From the NCBI GenBank assembly GCA_914767715.1, contig OU612066.1, forward strand, positions 11,349,001 through 11,413,000: DNA of 64,000 nucleotides, given 5' to 3'. This document shows positions 56,201 through 64,000 of the stretch, piece by piece. Every line of letters begins with the position of its first letter. Position 1 is the stretch's first letter. A model generated the notes under the pieces. The model was not told where the DNA came from. It saw only the letters and a program-made list of their open reading frames with translations, and ran no database searches. Origin of the DNA: Membranipora membranacea. Lineage: Eukaryota > Bryozoa > Gymnolaemata > Cheilostomatida > Membraniporidae. The translations under genes were made by a program, and so were the position numbers.

Positions 56201-59200
56201 GCGAATGAATGTGGGTGCCATAGACATAATTGAATCCCACCCTTATCAGTGAGAGAATATAATATTCAGGAGCCAGACAGATCAAAGATAAAAACTATCA
56301 GATTTGTGAAGATTTTGATGATTGGATAGTTTTACAGATCGTTATGACCCAAATTTAACTCCTTAGTGTACCCAATATCATACGGTATTAGTAGGCCTAT
56401 AATACATCCTGTTGCTGTTTGCGAAGAAACAGAAGATTGGGCTGCCCCTAAAGAGGGACGCAAGGTGCCCTAAATCCTCATACTGAGAATGTGATACATC
56501 CTAGAAAAACTAGAATGCATCCTAGAGGTGAGGCCATGGTGGACCTCCTAATCTTGGGTGTGCAGCGAGCTGCCAAAACTGAACTGGCACTAATAGGCCA
56601 TTGGCAGTGACACTTTGATCTTAGCCAAAAGGCCTATAATACATCCTGTTATTATTATCTTGCCATCAGCTTGACAACCCCTCTGGGGCGTGCATCACAA
56701 CAAGACATTTACAATAAAATGGGACCCAGTGTAAAATATGGAAAAAATAGCATTTCATACTCTCGTCCTTAAATTGAAGTGGAAATCTCTCCCTTGTATT
56801 TCTTTCTAATCACAGCCCCTTTTTTCTCCCCTAAGTATAGCTTTTTACTGTGTTGTTTTCATTCATCAGGGATATTCTTGCGTAATTTTCATATAAGTAT
56901 GCATTAACACATTGTGCCTAGGATTGAACTTAACAACAAGCTGTGAAAGTTTATTATCGGAATCAATTCAAGCCTTTCAATCCGTCCAGTGCATGTCAGC
57001 ATCACCAGGTTACTCTACTATTGAAGTTCACCTAGAGTGTCATAATATTTATACCATTCATTGGAAAGATATTACAGCATATGCATAAAACATTTGACTT
57101 TCTCTATGATATTATTGATTTCTGTGTTACTCACCAGAATTAGACTGACCCTGCTTGAGAGCAGACAAGCACGCTCCAGATATGAGGTTACCAGCCAGCA
57201 CCAACAGGTCCTGATGTACACTCAAGTCCAGACTTATAGGGGAGTGTGTCAGAAGGGACATGATTAATGTGAGGGGGCCGCCACCTGACCCCAACTTCAG
57301 TTCATCCATTACCATCAGTGATCTCAGGGAACTATAATATACATCAGAGCCAGAGTTAATGCAGTTGTGATTCATTGAATAAAACCAGAAAATTGGCTTT
57401 ATATTACCTTGCCTGGTTCACAAAGTCACAGGTAACTGTTTTGGATCACCACCACATCAGTGGTCATTAAATTATTGTGGTATCTATGATTTTAAAACAG
57501 ATACTTCCACCTGTTCTCAGAGAGCACTTACAAAAATACAGTCGCATTTCCCAAAATCCAATATTATAAATCATAATTATATATTAACAACATAACATGG
57601 GAAACCTTTAAAGCTGTAAATCCTGCCTGTGGTTTATGCATTATTTATTCACCTGGATGTGGATGAGTCTAGTTTGTTGTGAGATGCTGATCTTGATCTG
57701 ACACAGCTTGTGCCTGGAGCACATGACCATGCATGTGGGTATTTAGTTACAGGGAAAGTCTCGGATAGCTCAAATAAAGCATGACACACACCCAGCTAAA
57801 GAATATAAATCGGTCAAGGCGTTACTCAGCGTGCAATGACACCTAGTATGTATTTTTCATGTAACGATACCAGCTTTTGTTCTTTGACTTGGACGCAAGT
57901 GCACATTATTTGCATTGCAAGTAAGTCATTGACTTCGAACGATATGTACATTACAGCTTATATTTAGCACATGCCAAAATGCTCTTTTTTGGCATATTAT
58001 ATATAACATTCCGCAACTTTACTGCCAATAAAGGGGGTAAAAAAATTGCCCATTACCGTCCCAAATCTGTGGGCATGCACCATAGAGTTATTATATACAT
58101 ATATGTATATAATAACTCTATGGCATGCACACATTTTGTAGAAAATTATTCCCGTTGTGACATGTACATCCTCAGTGATATTCTAAATAAAGTCTCACAT
58201 TGACATTCATATCAAAGACCATAGAATTTCTGTGATCGCTGGTTTCATTACCAATATAATTGCAAGTTGTCATACCTTGGTGTGCTGTGATGAACTTGTT
58301 GAGAACATGTCCAGCAGCTGGTACACGACTCTACTCAGTGAGGATTGCACTGTGTCATGACCAGCCTCAGTTCCATTTTTAGTGCTGAGGTGATACGGGT
58401 GGGGTAGGCCATGTACCATTGGGGGACATTCAGTAGGAAACTCCGATAAGAATGGGTATATTAGCTTGCTGACATCGCAGGACGCCTTGGCTAATAAAAT
58501 GCTGTGCAGAGAATGGTCTGATGGGAAGTATAGTCCAGGTGTCAGTCTAAAACACAACATTAAGCTTATAATCATCTCTTTATTTTGAGGATTTGATAGA
58601 AGGAATGTATTATATTTAAGGCACGCCAGAACGTTGACTATAATACAATATAATGATCTAAAATAGTCCTCGTTGATATCAAAACTTATGATAAGCAGGA
58701 CTACGTTTCAACCAGAAACTCAGAAAAATGGGATAGGAGGATAGTAGGAATGTATCATTATGTCAGCCATTCCAAGGGTACCCGACAAGAATAACATAAT
58801 TAGAACTCTGCATGCCATCTTCCAAGCGTTCTACTATATTTTCATATAATTGGACAAATTGGTGAGCAATCCGTGACAGCAAGCAATTGATATTCAATTT
58901 AATCATGGGGGGCAGTAAATGATAACTGCACTGATATATATTATTATTCGTATCAATGGATACCTGACAAGGGTGGCACTGGCTGATTGCCGTACACGAT
59001 GGTCTGAATCTCCCAGTAAAAGGAAGACAACTTCATTCAATATCCTCGTCTGCGCTGCGGGCCCGGCTAACCGCACAAACGGCAAAATGTGAATCTCACT
59101 GATCAAATCCAACAACTCCACCTGGAATAAATAAATTATATAAAATGTGAAATTTTATGCATGTTGATAGCTTCATGATTCAAAGTATGATCGATGGACA

Positions 59201-61883
59201 GATTCTTAAAACTTAGGCAAATAAGACAGACAGCATTCATTGTGGGGGCAAGTATTTCACAATTAAGCCTAAGATGGCAATTACTGGAGCTGTAACGCTG
59301 ATGTTGATTTATAGTATAATATCCTTACCTACAAAACAAACCAATAAGTATTCATTAAATCATTTAAATGGTCTGTGCATCAAATATTTAATGGTCATAG
59401 AACTGAAGTAACCTAGACATGAAATAATTTCTAAGCCATGAATCAGCTGTGTTCTTTTCAGTCTAGTCTTTACTAAGTTCATCTTGTGAGCCAAATGTAC
59501 AGGTGTCCCTGTTACCGGCATTAATTTCTTGACGTATATTGTCATTTGAAAAATATTTTTCTCAACAGCCAAGCAGGATTAGCAAGATTAAAATCCGGCC
59601 CTTATGAACCCGGAGCTTGGTGACATTCCTAGACATCTCATAAAATTTCCATGTACGTCAAATCATATGGGAAAAAAATATCTCATGAAGGAAATTATTG
59701 ATTTGTCTATCGGACATGACCCTGACTCCGTGAATAAAACCGAAAACCCACAAGTGGACATTTGTTTACGCAAGAAAAACTCTATTAATAATCTATATTT
59801 ATTATCACTTTACATATCAGGCCAGCTTTAGCTTTGCTGAGCGGCCACTTTTCTTGCTTTTGTAAAAAAAAAGGTTGCCACGTGACAAGACTAGCCCCCC
59901 CCCCCCCCCCCCCGTGACAATAATTTTCAAGCATTAATCATCATTCACGATTTATCTTTGCAGGGCATTATGGCCACCTATCCCCATCATTTCCCATCAT
60001 TTTAACGGCTTCAAAGATTTATCTAAAGGTTAAGGTTTATTTATTAGAAGGCAAGTCATAAACAGCTACGCCCTTAGCCCTCATCCTTTGATATCCATAT
60101 GAACTTTATTTGACCCCAGTCATAAAATACCTTGACTAGCCAGTAGCTGTTACAGTTGTGTTTTGAAGCTCTTTCTATTAGCTCGACAGCGAGATGTTGA
60201 TGCTTGCTGTTGAGGATTGTGTTAACACAGGTCCTCAAGGCTGACAGAACTAAACGAGTGGCCATAGAATTGTCATTGTTCAATAACTCCATCAACATTG
60301 AAATATACTTCTCAACATCTAAAAAGAAATGATCAGATTAGTTTAGTTTAGAGTGAGTCGAGTAAATAGCCTTGCTGGGTTTGCTGTTTCAACATCAACT
60401 ATCCAACCCATCTTTCCCTGCGCGATGTCGTATTTTGTTTGAGCGTCATCTTTTGTTGTGTGCTGGCTTATTTTTGTTTTAGTAGCTAATGGCTTTAGAT
60501 TATGCAGGCCAAGTTATGATTTCACACATAATAACGAAAATACCAAACAAACTAAACTAATAATCCGAGTTCATCAGTCTCAGTCTGTACTTGTGATTCC
60601 ATTAGACATGAATCATTATACTCTGAAGTATATTCCGAAAAATCTGACCCACCACTTTTCACCCACAGAACTTATTCGCAATATTTGACATTTTTATGGT
60701 TTTTCACCCATTAAATCCAATTTATACCCAGAAATGGGTGTTTTATATGGAAAGAGCATGAAAAACTACCCTTATAAGATGTTTTAAGGATGAAAATCCA
60801 AAAAAGAAAAATTAAAAAATAATTTTTTTCAAAAAAAGAATTTAATTAATTTTTTTTAATTCTTATTGAACCCACGACTTGTCGTCGTGAGTGGTAATAT
60901 ACGCCCATGCTACACACCTTCCAAGCGCTGACCAAGTTTTTTCAGATATGTTTAGTAAGATATTTTTGTAAAGTGCACAAGGATATGAGGTTGCATGTGC
61001 TGAAGTGAAGAATATCATATTTCCACATGCTATTCTGACAAAATCAGCGCTGGCAATCATATTTGAGTATAGACTCAGTGGGAAAAAGAAATACTGTCCA
61101 TGTAAACCTAGCATTATCTCAAAGACCCTTTTTTGTTTCATTTAAGAAAGGCAAAACAAAAACGGGCATTTGAGATAAGGCTATGTAAACCTGGCCTCTC
61201 CAACAAATTATTCAGTGTTAGTGGCTGAAGAGAGCCTTAATCAGCGATTAAAATAACATCACCAGTCATTGCCCGGGAGTTCCAACACCTTATCTGGGGC
61301 CCAAGCGTCATTAAAAAACCTCAGCACCCCCTTTATATTTTAATCATGGCCATTAAGACAGAAAGGGTGTGAAATAGATAGGATTGGAATTTATGATGTT
61401 GAAAGCATTGATGAGAAACACTGCGCAAAATAACAGAACATTATACAACTAGACTAAGTATATGAAGTTGACGATTATATTTGCCGGAAAATACCTTGTT
61501 GGTGATGTATTAAGTAACTTAACATATCACCAACAATCCCTACTATACCACAAGGGGCCCCACGAAGACCTGTTATTGATAAACATAAATAGAGTCAATG
61601 TGCATTCATAACACTTGGTAATTTTAGGAGGTTTTTCAAAATTGAGCTCCTGGAAAAGTGGTAGGGCCGTAGCCCCTTGGCCCTACCTATGAATACACCA
61701 CTGGTCAAGTCTACATTTATACATGCTGGAGTATACCTTGTTGATGAGTGTCATGCTCCGACTCAGTGTGACGGTGTATGATAGAGTGGAGAAGGTTCCC
61801 CACCATCTGAGCGACCACACCCTGTATCTGTGGGTCTACATGATTGTAATATAACAATATATCACTTATCGGCTGGTTATTCT
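29765..61883 (-). CDS. HTT: Huntingtin, C-terminal three quarters, 41 exons (5'-partial)
   Basis: Huntingtin is a giant HEAT-repeat scaffold for vesicle transport, autophagy and the HAP40 complex. Minus-strand exons, 5' to 3' (low-high): 61737-61883, 60131-60318, 58964-59121, 58276-58546, 57653-57795, 57135-57331, 55607-55688, 55040-55215, 50877-50986, 50488-50673, 49877-50094, 49366-49441, 48970-49131, 48577-48632, 48046-48194, 47370-47518, 44625-44741, 44126-44248, 43358-43635, 42895-43037, 41940-42171, 41387-41563, 40773-41025, 40161-40428, 39511-39613, 39089-39231, 38476-38636, 37900-38179, 37504-37635, 37037-37296, 36540-36697, 35970-36102, 35352-35597, 34768-34926, 34163-34356, 33586-33703, 32413-32558, 31499-31645, 30907-31069, 30144-30344, 29765-29929. 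All phases agree (~2,322 codons). Diagnostic stretches shared with human [97 protein letters not shown]. The first exon ([16 protein letters not shown]) aligns near human residue 660, so exon 1 and any polyQ are outside the window. The stretch between exons 35970 and 35597 may lack one small exon. The C-terminal ~25 residues differ from human. Confidence 0.97.
32709..33247. mobile_element. 0.54-kb foldback DNA element with ~120-bp inverted ends
   Basis: The left end (AAGGTTATGATACC... to about 32830) and the right end (about 33124-33247, ...TATCATAACCTT) are inverted copies over roughly 120 bp with only a handful of mismatches. Shared blocks include CCGTTGGAAAGCTGCTGAGC and CATCAAAAACGTGATTGG. 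The ~290-bp core holds no open frame. The right edge reads CCTTAA and the left TCAAGG, so a TTAA target is conceivable but not proven. It is a non-autonomous element inside the huntingtin intron 32559-33585. Confidence 0.85.
42596..42665. repeat. Small hairpin element with TTATCTC ends
   Basis: Arms of about 23 bp (CCTTATCTCGGCGGCCCCAT at 42599 and its near-exact complement ending GAGATAAGG) fold around a short spacer, with about two mismatches. It lies in a huntingtin intron. Another hairpin with the same terminal TTATCTC/GAGATAA lies at about 61116-61187. Confidence 0.7.
45418..46140 (+). CDS. Nested cysteine-rich protein, two exons, inside an HTT intron
   Basis: Exon 1 (45418-45451) encodes [11 protein letters not shown] and splices in phase 1 at GTATGT to exon 2 (45719-46140) after TATTTTAG, giving 151 residues and a TAA stop. 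The first ~40 residues are polar without Cys. The rest holds about 35 Cys, first as CTCKRC and CDCSTCKC type pairs, then CCPAC, EWGECC and GCGKCC. It ends as an acidic Cys/Asp/Gly tail ([17 protein letters not shown] and [10 protein letters not shown]). There is no signal peptide and no transmembrane segment, which points to a cytosolic protein. Dense paired Cys with Asp suggests metal binding of metallothionein type, but I match no named family, so function is unknown. The gene lies wholly within huntingtin intron 44742-47369 on the opposite strand. A decayed partial copy follows directly. Confidence 0.7.
46141..46320 (+). pseudogene. Decayed duplicate of the cysteine-rich gene
   Basis: Just after the stop at 46140 the sequence repeats the middle of exon 2 in diverged form. 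CAGTGCTCATCCTAGTAAAT echoes CAGTGTTCATCCTTGTAAAT of the gene. Further on, one frame reads DCCSP and, after a frame shift, [16 protein letters not shown] followed by YCCD and a stop, matching [21 protein letters not shown] of the intact gene. Stops and at least one frameshift break it and the acidic tail is missing. It may be transcribed as 3' untranslated sequence of the intact gene. An alternative terminal exon is less likely. Confidence 0.65.
49727..49858. repeat. Dispersed foldback repeat, copy 3
   Basis: Same family as 9861-9936 and 13472-13590: ATCAAGTTT end, CCACTGATA, GATAAGTTGGGGGAAACAAT core, TTCGAATGCAGGCAAA, and GGATCAAACTTGGTCTA end. It lies in the huntingtin intron 49442-49876, stopping just before the exon donor at 49877. 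Confidence 0.65.
50217..50243. repeat. AT dinucleotide microsatellite
   Basis: A run of TA/AT repeats, continuing into ATGTATATG, lies in the huntingtin intron 50095-50487. Confidence 0.85.
51760..52098 (+). mobile_element. Possible LINE 3' fragment
   Basis: A plus-strand open frame of 103 codons ends with a segment containing [10 protein letters not shown], reminiscent of the LxWLP motif near the C-terminus of many non-LTR reverse transcriptases. It is followed at once by AATAAATTCATCATCATCATT, the kind of short tandem tail seen at the 3' end of CR1/L2/RTE-type LINEs. No catalytic motif is present, so the call is weak. It lies in the large huntingtin intron between 50987 and 55039. Confidence 0.3.
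52327..53652 (-). CDS. Nested single-exon type I membrane protein with tyrosine-motif tail
   Basis: One uninterrupted minus-strand frame of 441 codons, ATG at 53650-53652. Residues 1 to about 23 form a signal peptide (hydrophobic [17 protein letters not shown]). The ectodomain (about 24-270) has several N-glycosylation sites (NIS, NVT, NVS, NLT, NIT) and about ten Cys, so probably disulfide-linked. A single transmembrane segment ([20 protein letters not shown], about 275-294) is followed by basic KLRKLK. The 145-residue tail is Ser/Pro-rich with repeated tyrosines ([31 protein letters not shown] at the end), which resemble SH2/PTB-binding sites, so a signalling or adhesion receptor is likely. 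No ectodomain family is recognised. It sits on the same strand inside the 4-kb huntingtin intron 50987-55039. A hidden huntingtin exon is excluded because the flanking exons join in phase without it. Confidence 0.8.
   Translation of the reverse strand: MMSGCGIVLKLVYMLTLVHVISAYMFSQTHRIPAGNAIQKEKLQMDPALNISEVFVTNDMEYQYCDNYNTKEEDSQGFFQLNGDLTSCLADSDCREIAWDPQSLIRVKCAATGSVETYATAIYILVKYEPKDDVSYYSAVVNHQNIILDYEELSSKCDTGKTPEVTNIVTVSQDDAALYECNFNVTSSNVSFINQLFDSCTAAPCQGFVITRGYYGCRYSTRDENSQNLTLSTSFRTMILLLHCVEGDGGSTGRSNITGQPGQDAVSSSSVGWIVVAALFIVLFILSMAALAVAVIKLRKLKANEKLNFNALETNNNNKSTPLGKSESVRPYASHTLVEAKKASQKAQIPSYYSDDRRVTNTSNLTISTIVDDTYEEANNYEPVTPRNSDVPPSPNVKVNVQAPSPKPDVVWREKKDSRAKNLTVTTQPDRQSVASYISIY
55362..55387. 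repeat. 26-bp perfect palindrome
   Basis: CAGGGAGTTTGGG and its exact complement abut, and a third partial copy (CCCAAACTCCCTGG) follows about 10 bases later. It lies in a huntingtin intron. Confidence 0.85.
56393..56650 (-). mobile_element. Short retroposon-like insertion with U2 snRNA-like head
   Basis: Read on the minus strand, the insert begins GGCCTTTTGGCTAAGATCAA, identical to bases near the 5' end of U2 snRNA as I know it, and then diverges. It is bounded by a 21-base direct repeat (AGGCCTATAATACATCCTGT on the plus strand at 56393 and 56630, plus one further T), as expected of a target-site duplication from LINE-type retroposition. The repeat shares GGCC with the U2-like head, so the exact 5' junction is ambiguous. 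Body about 216 bases, no open frame; it sits in the huntingtin intron 55689-57134. It could be a chimeric U2 pseudogene or a SINE with a U2 head. Confidence 0.6.
58073..58130. mobile_element. 42-bp perfect palindrome with 8-bp flanking duplication
   Basis: Positions 58081-58122 are a perfect palindrome with no loop (two 21-base arms, CATAGAGTTATTATATACAT plus one A, and its complement). It is abutted on both sides by GCATGCAC (58073-58080 and 58123-58130). An exact 8-bp duplication next to terminal inverted repeats is the signature of hAT-type DNA transposons. The element would be reduced to its two ends. A related sequence, CATAGAGCTATTATATAC, occurs at about 63104-63121. It lies in the huntingtin intron 57796-58275. 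Confidence 0.75.
59895..59913 (+). repeat. Poly-C run of about 19 bases flanked by CGTGACAA
   Basis: A homopolymer of C lies between two copies of CGTGACAA (59881-59888 and about 59913-59920), in the huntingtin intron 59122-60130. It resembles the poly-C tracts at the left end of the window. Confidence 0.85.
61116..61187. repeat. Hairpin element with TTATCTC ends, second copy
   Basis: TTATCTCAAAGACCCTTTTT pairs with a 3' arm that reads, in complement, TTATCTCAAATGCCCGTTTT. It shares only its termini with the hairpin at 42596-42665. A direct repeat ATGTAAACCT(A/G)G flanks it at about 61101 and 61176. It lies in the huntingtin intron 60319-61736. Confidence 0.6.
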
Positions 61884-63103
61884 CTGAAATACAAGATCAA
61901 AACATGTATTATATACATATTATAAAGATAAGTATATCACATAAATAATATACAAGATAAATATAAAATATCACATTAATAATATCTCGTTACATAAAGT
62001 GTGTCGCATCACTGCAAATGAAATATTTATGCATGCCTCCGGGTCAAAATACAGATGTACTTTATTCCTACATTATAACTATGCTGCCCTCTGCGGGTAA
62101 GACTCGTTATCACAAAATTTTGATTGCATTATGTCACATTTTTAATTATGAATAAGTATGTTAGTCACGTCATAGACAGGCCTATAAGTGACCATATCCA
62201 TGTAATCTGATGTAACCGCATCGAATAGTATTATTGTTCCAAAAATAATGGCGACAAATGTATAATAGCTTTCCCTCCTTCTAACCCATGTCAAACATAA
62301 TACATTATTTATACATTTTAATTCTTCCTAAGCTTGTCCTTTTTATTTCATCAGATTCTATTTCCAAAGTTAATATTATGTGTGTTGTCTGCATATTTTA
62401 AAACATATTGAAATCAAGAACACCATATTATTGCCTGAGAATAACTTGATCGCTTCTTATCCCATTTTAATCTACGTTTATAAATAGTTTTTAGTAAATC
62501 AAGGTTTCAAAATAATCCAAAGAAGCTTTATTTGGTGACACAACCATCAGTGTCAGAATGTAAAATGGCATCAAGCATTCTACCGGCTTTCAAAAAGGCA
62601 GGTTCTAGGCTACACTGGCACCACTAAATTGTAAATTTATCATAATCATGAAATTGACAAACCAAGAATAAAATATGTCATCCATTGGATGTCAATGTGT
62701 TTACCAATAGGGCCCTTCAATGAGGACAGTCATGGATGAAAGCTAGGAATTGCTTCCTGCCTCACCATCAAGCCTTATCATTTCACACTTTGTCTTGTCA
62801 CTTTAATACCATGCTGGTAGGATGTTCTTCATAAAAAGTGTCAAAGAAACTAGGATAAATGATGGCAAATTTGAATATAATGGGCATTGTTATTGAATTG
62901 CCCCTTCCTAGTCGATTGTATGGGCTTTCTCATAAACGATTCATGTGTCATAAAGCTGAAAGGCAAAAAATTGAAAATGCCTTATGATATAACAATCAAT
63001 AAAGATGAATGTGCATGTTCTGCCATACATTCAATACTAGCAGATTCATTAAAAATAGACTAAGCAGACCATATTTTGACCGATGAGATTCTAATATGAC
63101 AGC
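61884..63103. other. Huntingtin intron, no exon seen
   Basis: Huntingtin must continue to the right, since the 61737-61883 exon starts in mid-codon. I find no open frame with acceptor and donor matching the family sequence expected next, so this intron is at least 2.1 kb long. Confidence 0.6.
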
Positions 63104-64000
63104 ATAGAGCTATTATATACTCTAGAGCGGACAATGCAGTGCTAAAAAACGTCCTACTTAATTATTGTGAAATCCATGACACAACGCAATCTGGTTGTGC
63201 ATGGCTAGTGACTGTATCATATAACTTATCATTGAGAATACACATTATGGGCATAGGAATTTAGATTTTAGAGCGCTTATAGCCATGTTTTTGGAAAAAA
63301 TTTTCATGTGACACCATGTGGATCACTTGCAGGTATCTTCACTTTCAATTCCATGACGCAACGAAATCTGGTTGTGCGTGGATAGTGCATGAATAATTGA
63401 CTTTATCATTGAAAATATTAGAATTGTACATACAAATTTAGTTTATGGAGCAATTGTAGCCATTTTTTCAGAGAATTTCACATGTAACACCGTTAACATC
63501 CCCTAGGGTATTTTCTCAACCAGTCAGTATAAAAAATTTTTCCTATGCTCCCATTAAAATAAGCCAAATATCAACTGCAAACCCGTGAGCTTAAATCCCA
63601 ATGACAGGGCTAGCTGGTTCCTGCCACTTGCCAAGCATTTAACTGTGTCCTCTCTCTCAAACTTATATGTTGCACACTCAGTCGGTTTACTTTATCTGTT
63701 CAATATCAGCTATTTGTGATAACATGGAGTACAAGTAGCCTATGGAAAAGTGATTGGAGGTGAAAAGGTTTGCTGCTTGGCTTTTTCGTTTTTAGAGCAC
63801 TTTTAGCAATATTTTTGTAAAACTTTTCATGTCACACTATAAGATGACTTGCAAGTGATTTCTTTGGCAGTCAGGGGACAAAAAGATTTGTGTTATCCCC
63901 ATTAAACACCAAAATCTCAACCGCAAACATATCATCGCGATAAAATCACAATTACCTGGCTAGCCGGATTTTGCCACTGCCACTTGCCTGCCAGTTTAAC
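63104..64000. repeat. Degenerate repeated block at the right edge
   Basis: CCATGACACAACGCAATCTG at 63174 recurs as CCATGACGCAACGAAATCTG at 63352, each followed by GTTGTGC(A/G)TGG. A module running from TTTTAGAGC...TTTAGC/TATAGCCAT through TTTTCATGT(G)ACAC recurs at about 63266, 63441 and 63795. A longer module ending in GGCTAGC and GCCACTTGCC occurs at about 63540-63640 and 63890-64000. These are diverged direct repeats that run off the window. The block starts with a sequence like the arms of the 58.1-kb palindrome, so it could be part of a larger element. Confidence 0.6.

Noticed and set aside
56611-56634. A functional U2 snRNA gene
   Set aside because: Only about 20 bases match U2. The branch-site-pairing and Sm regions that should follow are absent, and the insert carries retroposon-like flanking repeats.
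60863-61141. 92-codon minus-strand frame in a huntingtin intron
   Set aside because: The flanking huntingtin exons (60318 and 61737) join in phase without it, it does not resemble any part of huntingtin, and it overlaps a hairpin repeat.

Overview
The window is nuclear DNA of an animal. It is AT-rich by eye. Its genes are split into many short exons with GT/AG introns of roughly 100 bases to 4 kb, and the spacers are full of hairpin repeats. Four recognisable eukaryotic genes fix the assignment: DRC3 (motile cilia), GID4 (ubiquitin ligase substrate receptor), mitochondrial acyl carrier protein NDUFAB1, and a large part of huntingtin (HTT). HTT together with a ciliary dynein-regulatory subunit points to a metazoan. 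The protein divergence from human suggests an invertebrate, perhaps an early-branching one, but I cannot name the phylum.

Layout. (1) 228-11340, plus strand: 16 exons with matching splice phases encode the last ~1,140 residues of a serine-rich, largely disordered protein I do not recognise; its 5' end lies off the left edge. (2) 13674-16490, minus strand: a three-exon gene for a ~231-residue helical protein of unknown function, perhaps with a further 5' exon near 18.2-18.4 kb. (3) 18.4-21.5 kb: no gene seen. (4) 21542-25014, plus strand: DRC3 in nine exons, with an RFX-type X-box just upstream of its start. (5) 26124-27652, minus strand: GID4, convergent with DRC3. (6) 27942-29192, plus strand: NDUFAB1, head to head with GID4 across ~290 bp. 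(7) 29765-61883, minus strand: 41 huntingtin exons (~2,320 residues) running to the natural stop; the N-terminal exons lie beyond the right edge. Two unrelated genes sit inside huntingtin introns: a two-exon plus-strand gene for a cysteine-rich protein (45418-46140) followed by a decayed partial copy of itself, and a single-exon minus-strand gene for a type I membrane protein with a tyrosine-motif tail (52327-53652). (8) 61.9-64 kb: repeat-rich, no exon seen.

The genes do not form one pathway. The notable architecture is DRC3 next to GID4 (as I recall, close neighbours on human 17p11.2), the shared GID4/NDUFAB1 promoter region, and the two nested intronic genes. The most striking non-coding signals are a 42-bp perfect palindrome with an exact 8-bp flanking duplication (58.1 kb), three chained palindromes in one intron (7.16-7.53 kb), a 0.54-kb element with ~120-bp inverted ends (32.7-33.25 kb), and a short insertion whose head matches U2 snRNA (56.4-56.65 kb). 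I saw no clear evidence of an undescribed multi-gene system. The best candidates for new biology are the two orphan nested genes.

Exon boundaries were read by eye from splice consensus and phase continuity, and could be off by a base or two.
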